DNA from: DAOVQB01 sp023128935
GTDB taxonomy: Bacteria; Eisenbacteria; RBG-16-71-46; CAIMUX01; WJJG01
Direction of reading: 5' to 3'
DNA length: 44,803 nt
Assembly: GCA_030628905.1 (NCBI GenBank)
Contig: DAOVQB010000014.1
Coordinates: forward strand, 1-44,803
The position numbers were made by a program, and so were the translations under genes. Below, one piece after another: positions 1 to 7,893 of the stretch; within the stretch, counting starts at the first letter, position 1; each line of letters opens with the position of its first letter. The notes beneath the pieces were generated by a model. That model had not been told where the DNA came from. It did no database searches and was given only the letters and a program-made list of their open reading frames with translations.

Positions 1-134
1 AGAAATTGGAGGAAACGTCAGCAAAACACGCATGGGCGGCCCAGGCGGCGGAGACTATGCTCTGCCACAGTCCAGGTGCCAGCGCGTAAGTGGTTTAGCA
101 GGAATGGCTTAGCGAGGCGCAACCGGATTTTGCG
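1..134. other. Window edge, no assignable gene
   Basis: No recognisable gene lies here. On the plus strand one frame is open from base 3 to a TAA at 87-89 and could be the last 28 codons of a helical protein entering from the left. There is no motif to support that. A small inverted repeat (GCGCAA 117-122 / TTGCGC 130-135, 7-nt loop) abuts the stop of the HNH remnant on the minus strand. It lacks a T-tract, so I do not call it a terminator. Confidence 0.3.
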
Positions 135-425
135 CTAATAGAAAAGATCCTTGCTGACCCCCGTCTCCGCGATCTCCCCGGCTTCCTTGTTCGCCTCGGC
201 GATCCAGCGCAACTCGTTGGCCGGGCTGGCCACCTTGACCACCTCCCGCGCCTTCGTCCAGCCGATCTCACCTTTGGCGACCGATGCGCGCAGCTGGGGC
301 AAGCGTTCTAGATCCGCCGCCAGGCGCAGGAAGCGGTATGTCTTGTTGGGGGAGAATCCGAGTGCGCCGTGCGCATACTGGTGAATCGACGAGTAGCCGA
401 GTTCATGGTTAGTGGCTCTCCGGGG
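135..425 (-). pseudogene. Remnant of DUF222/13E12-type HNH endonuclease
   Basis: The minus-strand frame between the TAG at 428-426 and the TAG at 137-135 is 96 codons long and has no start codon. It reads ELGYSSIHQYAHGALGFS, then a helical stretch with YRFLRLAADLERLP and then GEIGWTKAREVVKVA. This is the familiar middle of the DUF222 (13E12 repeat) region of bacterial HNH endonucleases. Both the N-terminal start and the whole C-terminal HNH nuclease part are missing, so the product cannot be a complete nuclease. Such genes are often multicopy and decay easily. It lies just downstream of pnp on the same strand. I am fairly sure of the family from the motif pattern. Whether the fragment is translated as part of anything is unlikely. 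Confidence 0.62.
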
Positions 426-443
426 CTAGTGGCTCTCCGGAGC
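410..443. repeat. 17-bp tandem duplication
   Basis: Two adjacent 17-bp units (410-426 and 427-443) share TAGTGGCTCTCCGG and differ at one base (GGC versus AGC end). They sit at the 5' edge of the HNH remnant and just after the pnp stop. The second copy introduces the TAG that closes the remnant frame upstream. Confidence 0.75.
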
Positions 444-466
444 TGAGGACCCCGACGGTAAGTGAA

Positions 467-2683
467 TCAAGATTGGCCTTCGATCTCCGCCGCATCAACT
501 CCGAGCGCGGCCTTTCGCGACAGCTGGATTTTTCCGTCACGGCTGACTCCGAGCACCTTGACAATCATCTCATCATCGATGCCCGCAATCTGCGAAGGGC
601 TCTCAACGCGTTCCTTATCCAGCTCGCTGACGTGTACAAGTCCTTCGATTCCGCGGAAGAGTTCCACGAAGCAGCCGAAGTCCGGCAGGCCCGTCACACG
701 TCCCCGGTAGATCTTACCCACACAGGGCTCGCCCGTCAGGTAGTGCACACGGCGCATCGCCTCTTGCAACTTGGCGCCGGGCTCGGCATAGATGCGCACG
801 CGACCGTCATCTTCGATGTCGACCTTCACCCCCGTCTCTTCCTGAAGACCCTGGATGTGTCGCCCGCCGGGGCCGATCAGATCACGGATGCGCGCCGGGC
901 GAATCTGCAAGAATGAGACCTGCGGCGCCTGCGACGGCGGCTCTGACCGGGGCGCGGCGCGGATCGCGCTCATCTGCTCGAGGATGTGGAGCCGGGCCCG
1001 GCGAGCCTGCTCCAGCGCCCGCTCCAGTGTTTCCCTAGGCAAGCTGCCGATCTTGTTATCCATCTGAACGGCTGTGATGCCCTGGTCGGTCCCCGCCACC
1101 TTGAAGTCCATGTCGCCCAGGTGATCCTCATCCCCCAGGATGTCAGTGAGGATCACACTGCGATCGCCCTCTACGATGAGACCCATGGCAACGCCCGCCA
1201 CGGGCCTGTGGATCGGGACGCCGGCGTCCATGAGTGCCAGGCTGCCGCCACAGACAGTCGCCATTGACGAGGATCCGTTCGAGGAGGCGATTTCCGACTC
1301 GACGCGGATCGTCACAGGATAATCATCGAAATCAGGCAGCACGGTCCACAGGGCCCGGCGGGCCAGGATGCCGTGGCCAATATCACGCCGGCTGGGACCG
1401 CGGATCGGCTTGACCTCGCCCACCGAGTACGGCGGGAAGTTATAGTGGAGGAGGAAGGACTCCTTCCGAACCCCCGTGAGATCTTCGATCATCTGCTGGT
1501 CTCGTCCTGTTCCCAATGTGCAGGTCACGAGCGCCTGGGTCTCTCCGCGCGTGAAGATGCTGGAACCGTGGGCACTCGGCAGCCAAGCCACTTCGCCAGA
1601 GATGGGACGCACCTCCTCAGCAGCCCGTCCATCCAGACGCTGGCCATCGAGCGTATGGCTGCGGATCTCCTCGCGCAGAATCCGTTCGGCGACTTCACGG
1701 TGACTCAGCCCGGGCACGGCCGGACGCATTCCTTGGGGCTCCTTGGCACCACCGATCTCGCTGCTCCCTAAGGCGCTCTCGGCGAGATCGGCTTGGCCGG
1801 TCCTGCCCGTTTCTTCCGCATCATCCGGGGTGAGAACTTCCTCCACGGCCGTGATCAGCTCAGCGCCAATCTCGTGGCGCCTATGCTTTGGCTGGGCGGC
1901 AAAGAGTTCGTCAATACGTGGACGGAGGACAGCCGTAGCCTTCTCCCGCACCACGGGATCTATGCCGGAAGCTTGGAAGATCCGTTTCTCGGCGCCGCGA
2001 TCCGCGCGCATCTCCTCCTGCACTTCGAGGAGCGACGTCGCCCCCTCGCCGGCCACGGCCAGAGCCTCGAGTAGCGTCTCTTCTGGCACCTCGCCAGCAC
2101 TACCCTCTACCATGACAAGCCCTTGACGGCTGACCGAAACCAGCAGATCCAGGTCGGCCATCTCGCGCTCCATGCGGGTCGGAAAGAGCCGCATCTCTCC
2201 CTGGACGCGGGCCACACGAACTCCAGCCACCGGACCGCCCCACGGAATCTCGGATACCGTGAGTGCTGCTGAGGCCCCCGTGATGGCCATCACCTCGGCA
2301 TCGCCCTCCGGGTCAAAGCTCATAACAGTCGCGAGAATCTGGGTCTCGCACATGAACCCGTCGGGGAAGAAGGGACGCACGGTACGGTCCACCACCCGGG
2401 AGCCGAGGATCTCGTGGTTGCCTGCCCGGGCTTCACGCCGCAGAAAACCTCCTGGAATCCTGCCTGCTCCGGCCATCTTCTCCCGGTACTCGACTGTGAG
2501 GGGAAAGAAGCCCAGATCGGTCGCGGGCTCGGGCCGGCTGACAGCGGTCACCAGCAGTACATTCCGGCCAGCGGTCAGAAGAACGGAACCCTTCACCTGC
2601 GGCGCAACCCGACCCACTTCCAGGATCAAAGGATCCTGGCCCTGCCGAAGCTGCCTACTCCAGCGACCATGGCGTTCACTCAT
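467..2683 (-). CDS. pnp: Polyribonucleotide nucleotidyltransferase (PNPase)
   Basis: Cytoplasmic 3'-5' phosphorolytic exoribonuclease, usually trimeric and associated with the degradosome. The 738-residue product has the full family layout: a first RNase PH domain (VVDRTVRPFFPDG), a helical linker, a second RNase PH domain with the active-site block ILGDEDHLGDMDFKVAG (about residues 515-531), a KH domain with GPGG near 604-607, and a C-terminal S1 domain (about 655-727). It is slightly longer than the roughly 710-residue norm because of an Ala/Gly/Glu-rich insert in the linker between the two RNase PH halves. The ATG at 2683 is chosen because GGAG lies 8 nt upstream and homology begins soon after. 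An upstream in-frame extension to 2767 lacks family similarity. The usual partner rpsO is not adjacent in this window. Confidence 0.97.
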   Translation of the reverse strand: MSERHGRWSRQLRQGQDPLILEVGRVAPQVKGSVLLTAGRNVLLVTAVSRPEPATDLGFFPLTVEYREKMAGAGRIPGGFLRREARAGNHEILGSRVVDRTVRPFFPDGFMCETQILATVMSFDPEGDAEVMAITGASAALTVSEIPWGGPVAGVRVARVQGEMRLFPTRMEREMADLDLLVSVSRQGLVMVEGSAGEVPEETLLEALAVAGEGATSLLEVQEEMRADRGAEKRIFQASGIDPVVREKATAVLRPRIDELFAAQPKHRRHEIGAELITAVEEVLTPDDAEETGRTGQADLAESALGSSEIGGAKEPQGMRPAVPGLSHREVAERILREEIRSHTLDGQRLDGRAAEEVRPISGEVAWLPSAHGSSIFTRGETQALVTCTLGTGRDQQMIEDLTGVRKESFLLHYNFPPYSVGEVKPIRGPSRRDIGHGILARRALWTVLPDFDDYPVTIRVESEIASSNGSSSMATVCGGSLALMDAGVPIHRPVAGVAMGLIVEGDRSVILTDILGDEDHLGDMDFKVAGTDQGITAVQMDNKIGSLPRETLERALEQARRARLHILEQMSAIRAAPRSEPPSQAPQVSFLQIRPARIRDLIGPGGRHIQGLQEETGVKVDIEDDGRVRIYAEPGAKLQEAMRRVHYLTGEPCVGKIYRGRVTGLPDFGCFVELFRGIEGLVHVSELDKERVESPSQIAGIDDEMIVKVLGVSRDGKIQLSRKAALGVDAAEIEGQS

Positions 2684-3070
2684 GCGCTCCGCTCCATTTG
2701 ACGCCTTGGTTGATCCTCTGTATCCAGATGCCTCTGCGTCGTATGTCCCGCAGATCAACCTGACCACCCCGTGTGCTCAGAAAGCATGCGGTTCAACCCC
2801 GCCTGCCCGCAGGCAAGCCACCCTGTTCCCGCAGGTACTCAGTCCCCACAGGTACTCAGCTCCTACAGGCCCAATGCCCGCGATACTAGACTGAGTCGAA
2901 AACCCACGACAAGGCCCGTTACAGTCTCTGGCCGTGAGTCCACCGGGCGCCGGTTCGGATGCGCTGACAGCCTATGCCTGCAAGTGCGGATTGGTCCCTG
3001 GCCAAGCACTGCGCGAGCCGCTAGGATTCCAGTTATTGAGATGGCCGGCCTGGCACGGGAGATGCAACCC
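2684..3070. other. Divergent intergenic region pnp / methyltransferase
   Basis: This 387-bp stretch separates two divergent genes. Open frames run through it on both strands but carry no family similarity. An 11-bp word, CAGGTACTCAG, occurs twice with a 17-bp period at 2832-2842 and 2849-2859. I found no convincing sigma-70 pair for either direction. Confidence 0.5.
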
Positions 3071-3835
3071 ATGGGGCCCAGTGAACGAAGCCTCTACGAA
3101 CTGGACGCATACTGGAAGGCATTCGCCCTCAGCTCCGTAATGGAGGAGAAGGTTCGCGTCCTCAACGAGATGATCCCGGCAGGCACGGGCCGGATCCTTG
3201 ACGTGGGATGTGGCAATGGTCTGATTACGAATCTGCTTGCCAAGCGCCGCGCGATTGTAGGGCTGGATTGGAGCCAGAGTGGGCTCAGGCACCTCACCGG
3301 TGAAGCCGTCTGTGCCTCCTCAACGGCCGTCCCGTTCCGCGCAGCCGTTTTTGATCTGATCCTGTGCAGCGAACTGCTGGAGCATCTACGCGATGCGGAT
3401 CTACAGGCCACTGTGCAGGAGATCCTGCGGATCAACCCCAGGCACTTGCTGATCAGTGTCCCCAATGACGAGAACCTTCACATCAACGAATTGGCCTGTC
3501 CCCGCTGCCGACGCGTTTTCAATGCCTCCCACCACAAGCGGAGCTTTTCCTCGCAAGCCCTGGCCGCGCTGTTTCCGGGCTATGAGCAGGTGGCAACCCG
3601 GGTGGGCGGCACTCCGGTCCGCGCATACCCCAATAGGCTTCTGCGCATCCGCCAGAAGATCGGGCGGCGATGGTACCAGATCCCGGAATCTATCACAGTT
3701 ATGTGCCCTGAGTGCGGCAACAGGAACTTCCCACGGGTTCCCTATAACCCGGTTTCCTTCTTCTGCGACGGGCTGAACCGGCTCATCAGCCGACGTCACC
3801 CCTATTGGCTCTATGCCCTCCTGAGGAGACCCTGA
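3071..3835 (+). CDS. Class I SAM-dependent methyltransferase with Cys pairs
   Basis: A 254-residue probable methyltransferase. The SAM-binding motif I is ILDVGCGNGLITNLL, followed by an acidic residue in IVGLDWS. Motif IV/post-I features are FDLILCSELLEHLRD, as in Methyltransf_11/UbiE-like enzymes. After the Rossmann core there are two cysteine pairs (CPRCRR and CPECGN) that look like a small zinc ribbon, unusual for the simplest members. The target is unknown. Such proteins with zinc-like pairs occur in cell-surface or lipid-linked sugar pathways, but no such neighbours are present here. The start at 3071 has GGGAG 9 nt upstream. Two in-frame ATGs further upstream (3041, 3062) have poorer ribosome sites. 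It is divergent from pnp and stands alone. Confidence 0.82.
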   Translation: MGPSERSLYELDAYWKAFALSSVMEEKVRVLNEMIPAGTGRILDVGCGNGLITNLLAKRRAIVGLDWSQSGLRHLTGEAVCASSTAVPFRAAVFDLILCSELLEHLRDADLQATVQEILRINPRHLLISVPNDENLHINELACPRCRRVFNASHHKRSFSSQALAALFPGYEQVATRVGGTPVRAYPNRLLRIRQKIGRRWYQIPESITVMCPECGNRNFPRVPYNPVSFFCDGLNRLISRRHPYWLYALLRRP

Positions 3836-3909
3836 TTGGCCTTGCGGATGGCTCTCACGACGGAACTTCCGACATGGCTGCCTCCGCAGAGCGTCCGCAG
3901 AGTCCTCTC

Positions 3910-3938
3910 TTGACCAGCGGCCCCACCTTAGATATTCT
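3910..3938 (+). promoter_or_regulatory. Probable sigma-70 promoter for acs
   Basis: The -35 box TTGACC (3910-3915) and the -10 box TATTCT (3933-3938) are separated by exactly 17 nt. The predicted start is near 3945. It is the best promoter-like pair upstream of acs, and the methyltransferase gene ends 75 bp before it. Confidence 0.5.
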
Positions 3939-4157
3939 TCTTCGTTGTTCTGCCCAGTGGGGGCCAGCACCCTCGCTGGGCACACGTGACGCCGCCGCGC
4001 GTAACTGCAGGCGCTGGAATCAAATGCCGGAATTCAGCAACCATCCGCGCCAAGCGGTCAATTCTGCATCTCGAGATCGCGGTTCGAGCCCCCAGGGAAC
4101 CCGAAATGGTCGCGAGGCTGCGCTTGGGGGGGGGGGTACGTGGAAATGTGGATGTTT

Positions 4158-4177
4158 GGCCGGTCAAGTGACCGGCC
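4158..4177. promoter_or_regulatory. Perfect 9-bp inverted repeat, candidate operator
   Basis: GGCCGGTCA (4158-4166) and TGACCGGCC (4169-4177) form a perfect palindrome around AG, 99 bp upstream of the acs start. The symmetry and compactness suit a dimeric transcription factor site. A leader hairpin is the alternative. The binding protein is unknown. Confidence 0.5.
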
Positions 4178-4276
4178 TATGACAGCGCTGCTTCGATGCC
4201 GCCGAGACGTGGACCAACCACGGTGGAAGGCATGCGCCGAGGTAGAACTACTGAAGCTGGGAGGAGGCAGAGGAAC

Positions 4277-6223
4277 ATGAGTCAAACGTACGCACCCACG
4301 GCACCGACGAGTCAAGGTGCCTGGGTCAAGAACTTGGATCAGTACCGTGAAATGTATGAGCGTTCAATCAAGGACCCCGATGGATTCTGGGGAGAGTTCG
4401 CTGAGTCATTCCACTGGCAGACGAAGTGGGACAAGGTCCTGTCCTGGGACTTTGACAAGGACATCCAGATCCAGTGGTTCAAGGGCGGCAAGACCAACAT
4501 TTGCTACAACGCTCTAGATCGCCACCTTGAGACTCGCGGTGATCGCATCGCTTTTTACTGGGAAGGCAATGCGCCCGGTGAAGACAGCACAATTACTTAC
4601 CGGCAGCTCCACGAGCAGGTGTGCAAATTTGCCAATGTTCTGAAGAGCAAGGGCGTCAAGAAGGGCGACCGGATCTCGATCTACATGCCGATGGTCATGG
4701 AACTGACAATCGCCGTACTGGCTTGCGCTCGTATTGGCGCCATGCACTCCGTCGTTTTCGGCGGCTTCAGCGCCGATTCGCTAGCCAACCGTATCCTCGA
4801 CTCCACCTGCACCGTACTAATCACAACAAACGCGGTCTACCGCGGCGCCAAGGCCATTCCCCTGAAGCAGAATGCGGACAAGGCGATGAAAATCGCCGCC
4901 GACAATGGCGTCACTGTAGCCAGTTGCATCGTGTACAACCGCGTTCCGGATCTCAAAATCGACATGCAGGATGGCCGTGATGTCTGGTGGAACGAGGAAA
5001 TGGACAAGGCCTCCGCCGATTGCCCGGTCGTGTGGATGGATGCCGAAGACCCGCTCTTCATCCTCTACACATCCGGGTCCACCGGCAAGCCGAAGGGTGT
5101 GTTGCACACCATCGGCGGATATATGATCTACACCGCGCACACCTTCAAGTACATCTTCGACTACCATGACGATGATATCTTCTGGTGCACGGCCGACATC
5201 GGCTGGGTCACAGGTCACTCCTACATCGTCTACGGACCACTCTGCATGGGTGCGACCTCAGTCATGTTCGAGGGTATCCCCACCTATCCCGATGCCGGAC
5301 GGTTCTGGGATGTCGTTGACAAGTACAAGGTCACCATCTTCTACACGGCCCCCACTGCGATCCGCGCCATCGCGGCCCAGGGCAATGAGCATGTGACCAA
5401 GCGCAGCCGCAAGAGTCTGAGGATCCTGGGCACAGTGGGCGAGCCGATCAATCCCGAGGCCTGGAAGTGGTATTACGAGGTGGTTGGTGATAGCCGTTGC
5501 CCCATCGTAGACACCTGGTGGCAGACCGAAACCGGCGGCATCCTGATCACCCCGCTGCCGGGATCGCATCCGCTGAAGCCAGGTTCGGCAACCCTGCCCT
5601 ACTTTGGATGTGAGCCTGTGGTGCTTGACGAAAAGGGCGCGAAACTCGATGGCGTCGCCAGTGGCATACTCGCCATCAAGAGCCCCTGGCCGGGTATCAT
5701 GCGTACAGTCTACGGCGATCATAAGCGTTTCAAGGAAACCTACTTCTCCGCCTTCCCGGGACTCTTTTTCACGGGCGATGGCTGCCGGCGGGACGAGGAC
5801 GGCTATTACTGGATCACTGGCCGCGTGGATGACGTGATCAATGTCTCCGGGCACCGCATGGGCACCGCCGAGGTCGAGAGCGCGCTGGTCTCCCACGCCA
5901 AGGTGGCCGAGGCGGCCGTGGTTGGCTTCCCCCACGATATCAAGGGTGAAGGGATCTATGCCTACGTCACCCTGAATGCCAGCGAGGAGTACACCGACGA
6001 ACTCAAGAAGGAGCTCGTAAGTCACGTCCGCGCGGAGATCGGCCCGATCGCAGCTCCTGATGTGATCCACTGGGCGCCCGGTCTGCCAAAGACCCGGTCG
6101 GGCAAGATCATGCGCCGCATCTTGCGCAAGATCGCGTCCAATGAGATAGACCAGATCGGCGACACCTCGACGTTGGCCGATCCGTCAGTTGTCGACGCAC
6201 TCGTCGAGAAGCAGGAAAAGTAG
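4277..6223 (+). CDS. acs: Acetyl-coenzyme A synthetase
   Basis: AMP-forming acetate:CoA ligase that activates acetate to acetyl-CoA through acetyl-AMP. The 648-residue length matches the family (E. coli Acs is 652). Visible motifs are the N-terminal ACAS domain (WFKGGKTNICYNALDRH), the P-loop-like YTSGSTGKPKG near residue 264, the acetate/adenylate motif DTWWQTETGG, the hinge GRVDDVINVSGHR, and the C-terminal PKTRSGKIMRR with the catalytic lysine K610. That lysine is the residue controlled by reversible acetylation in this family. The start at 4277 is preceded by GGAGG and AGAGGA. A longer in-frame reading from 4196 adds 27 Arg-rich residues without similarity. Expression may be controlled through the promoter and palindrome upstream. 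A hairpin terminator separates it from the downstream transporter. Confidence 0.97.
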   Translation: MSQTYAPTAPTSQGAWVKNLDQYREMYERSIKDPDGFWGEFAESFHWQTKWDKVLSWDFDKDIQIQWFKGGKTNICYNALDRHLETRGDRIAFYWEGNAPGEDSTITYRQLHEQVCKFANVLKSKGVKKGDRISIYMPMVMELTIAVLACARIGAMHSVVFGGFSADSLANRILDSTCTVLITTNAVYRGAKAIPLKQNADKAMKIAADNGVTVASCIVYNRVPDLKIDMQDGRDVWWNEEMDKASADCPVVWMDAEDPLFILYTSGSTGKPKGVLHTIGGYMIYTAHTFKYIFDYHDDDIFWCTADIGWVTGHSYIVYGPLCMGATSVMFEGIPTYPDAGRFWDVVDKYKVTIFYTAPTAIRAIAAQGNEHVTKRSRKSLRILGTVGEPINPEAWKWYYEVVGDSRCPIVDTWWQTETGGILITPLPGSHPLKPGSATLPYFGCEPVVLDEKGAKLDGVASGILAIKSPWPGIMRTVYGDHKRFKETYFSAFPGLFFTGDGCRRDEDGYYWITGRVDDVINVSGHRMGTAEVESALVSHAKVAEAAVVGFPHDIKGEGIYAYVTLNASEEYTDELKKELVSHVRAEIGPIAAPDVIHWAPGLPKTRSGKIMRRILRKIASNEIDQIGDTSTLADPSVVDALVEKQEK

Positions 6224-6266
6224 GTCACCAGCTGTGGTCCGACGGCCATGTCAGTCATGACCAGAT

Positions 6267-6297
6267 AGGGGGAAGGATTTTTGGGGTCCTTCCCCCT
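6267..6297 (+). terminator. Stem-loop terminator after acs
   Basis: A perfect 11-bp stem (AGGGGGAAGGA 6267-6277 with TCCTTCCCCCT 6287-6297) closes a 9-nt loop 44 nt after the acs stop. The following T-tract is weak (TCTAAT), so termination may be partial and allow read-through into the transporter. Confidence 0.65.
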
Positions 6298-6329
6298 TCT
6301 AATGGATGATCGAGTGAGGGGGGAGTCTC

Positions 6330-7649
6330 ATGGAGAATGGGAAGGCGATGAATCGCTGGCTCGTGGTCGTTGGCGCGATCCTCATCCAGCTTTGCCTCGG
6401 TGCAATCTATGCCTGGAGTGTGTTCACCAAGAGGATCACCATACCGATTGCGGAGGGGGGGCTCTATGGCTTCTCCGCCACAGAGGCAGCATGGGTTTTC
6501 TCAGCGGGCTTGGCCACATTCGCCGTGGTGATGGTTCTGGCTGGCCGCATGCAAGCCAAGATTGGTCCCAGGCCGATAGCCATCGCCGGCGGCCTAGTGC
6601 TGGGCATCGGTTATATGCTGGGCGGCCTCCTCGGAAAGACGTTCGCAGCACAGTTACTCTATATTGGCATTATTGGCGGGGCCGGAATCGGGCTCGCGTA
6701 TGTGGTTCCGATCGCAGTGGGCGTCAAGTGGTTCCCGGACAAGAAGGGTATGATCACGGGTCTGGCGGTCGCAGGCTTCGGATTCGGCGCAACGATCTGG
6801 GTCAAACTGGCGGGGAGTTGGGGCGGTGGCCTGCTCAATACGACCAACATCTTCGGCCTTCCCGGAGTCCAGAGTGTCTTCTTCATCTACGGCATAGTCT
6901 TCCTCGTGCTGGTGCTTCTGGGAAGCATCGTCATGGTCAACCCGCCTGCGGGCTACAAGCCACGTGGCTGGAATCCTCCCGCTCCCAGCGATTCCGCCAA
7001 GGCCACCGGAGCAATTGAGCTCACCAGCAGCGAGATGCTGCGGACTCCGCAGTACTGGCTGCTCCTGCTCATGTTCATCGGATCCGGGCTGGCGGGACTC
7101 ATGGTGATCTACTGCATCCGCCTTTTTGGCATCGACGCGCTACAGGCCAGCGGGGCGGCTGCAACGGCTGAGGCAGCCGGCACGACCGCCGGGTCAGCAA
7201 TGGCAGCCTACGCCATCCTCAACGGCCTCGGCCGCATCATCTGGGGAACCGCCTCCGACAAGATCGGCCGCAAACTCGCGCTCTTCCTGATGTGCCTCCT
7301 ACAGGGCATCGTCATGCTGCTCTTCTTCAAGTTGGGCGGATCCGTCGCCGGTCTCACAGTGGGAGCCTGTATCATTGGCTTCAACTTCGGCGGCAACTTT
7401 GCGCTCTTCCCCGCCGCAACGGCTGATTTCTTCGGCAACAAGAATGTGGGCACAAATTACGGCTGGGTTTTCCTGGCCTACGGCGTCGCAGGAATCGCCG
7501 GACCCCAGGTGGCCGGACACTTCAAGGACGCAGCCTCGGGCAGCGACGTAGGTGCCTGGGCAACCCCATTCATCATCGCTGGGGTCGCCTGCTTGATCGC
7601 CGCTGGCCTGAGCTTGGCCCTCAGGGCCCCAAAGGCTACCCGGGCGTAG
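6330..7649 (+). CDS. MFS transporter, OFA (oxalate/formate antiporter) family
   Basis: A 439-residue inner-membrane carrier with about 12 hydrophobic segments. Family signatures include the N-terminal GAIYAWSVF segment, GPRPIAIAGGLVLGIGYMLGG in the second and third helices, GIGLAYVVPIAVGVKWFPDKKG between helices, and the second-half NGLGRIIWGTASDKIGRK loop. OFA members exchange small carboxylates such as oxalate and formate, but substrate cannot be read from the sequence. Its place downstream of acs suggests a short-chain carboxylate such as acetate; this is inference. The ATG at 6330 follows GGGGGGAG by 4 nt. A second ATG at 6348, 6 codons in, also has a GGGAAGG site and could be the true start. 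Confidence 0.88.
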   Translation: MENGKAMNRWLVVVGAILIQLCLGAIYAWSVFTKRITIPIAEGGLYGFSATEAAWVFSAGLATFAVVMVLAGRMQAKIGPRPIAIAGGLVLGIGYMLGGLLGKTFAAQLLYIGIIGGAGIGLAYVVPIAVGVKWFPDKKGMITGLAVAGFGFGATIWVKLAGSWGGGLLNTTNIFGLPGVQSVFFIYGIVFLVLVLLGSIVMVNPPAGYKPRGWNPPAPSDSAKATGAIELTSSEMLRTPQYWLLLLMFIGSGLAGLMVIYCIRLFGIDALQASGAAATAEAAGTTAGSAMAAYAILNGLGRIIWGTASDKIGRKLALFLMCLLQGIVMLLFFKLGGSVAGLTVGACIIGFNFGGNFALFPAATADFFGNKNVGTNYGWVFLAYGVAGIAGPQVAGHFKDAASGSDVGAWATPFIIAGVACLIAAGLSLALRAPKATRA

Positions 7650-7665
7650 AAGGTGGATCCGCATT

Positions 7666-7683
7666 CTGCACGCCTTCGTGCAG
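7666..7683 (+). terminator. Weak hairpin after transporter gene
   Basis: CTGCACG (7666-7672) and CGTGCAG (7677-7683) form a perfect 7-bp stem with a CCTT loop, starting 17 nt after the transporter stop. No T-run follows, so this is only a possible terminator or RNA end. Confidence 0.3.
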
Positions 7684-7893
7684 GATGCTTGGCAGGAAGC
7701 CGGACAGCAGCGTGCCCTGGGCACCTTCCGGCATCTCAGTGCGTGTGGATTGATCCACCAATCCCCTAGCTGCATGCGCGATGCACTCACGAGGCTGGAA
7801 CCCGCCATTGGCTCGCCACCCTGGCACCCGCTTTGCACTCCTGGTTCCCAGTCGTTCCCGTATCTTCCAGCGGCGAAGTGCCACGGAGGCACC

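Larger units (their letters stand above)
3836..4276 (+). other. Long untranslated leader region of acs
   Basis: This 441-bp stretch has no credible gene. It contains a sigma-70-like promoter (3910-3938), a GC hairpin (GCCAGC 3963-3968 with GCTGGG 3975-3980), an 11-G homopolymer (4126-4136) and a 20-bp palindrome (4158-4177). If transcription starts near 3945, acs has a leader of about 330 nt. Confidence 0.55.

Noticed and set aside
151..384. Plus-strand ORF of 77 residues
   Set aside because: It is the opposite-strand shadow of the HNH remnant and has no ribosome site or family features.
4055..4115. tRNA-like T-arm (GGTTCGAGCC) in the acs leader
   Set aside because: The T-stem has mismatches and no matching acceptor or anticodon stem could be built around it.
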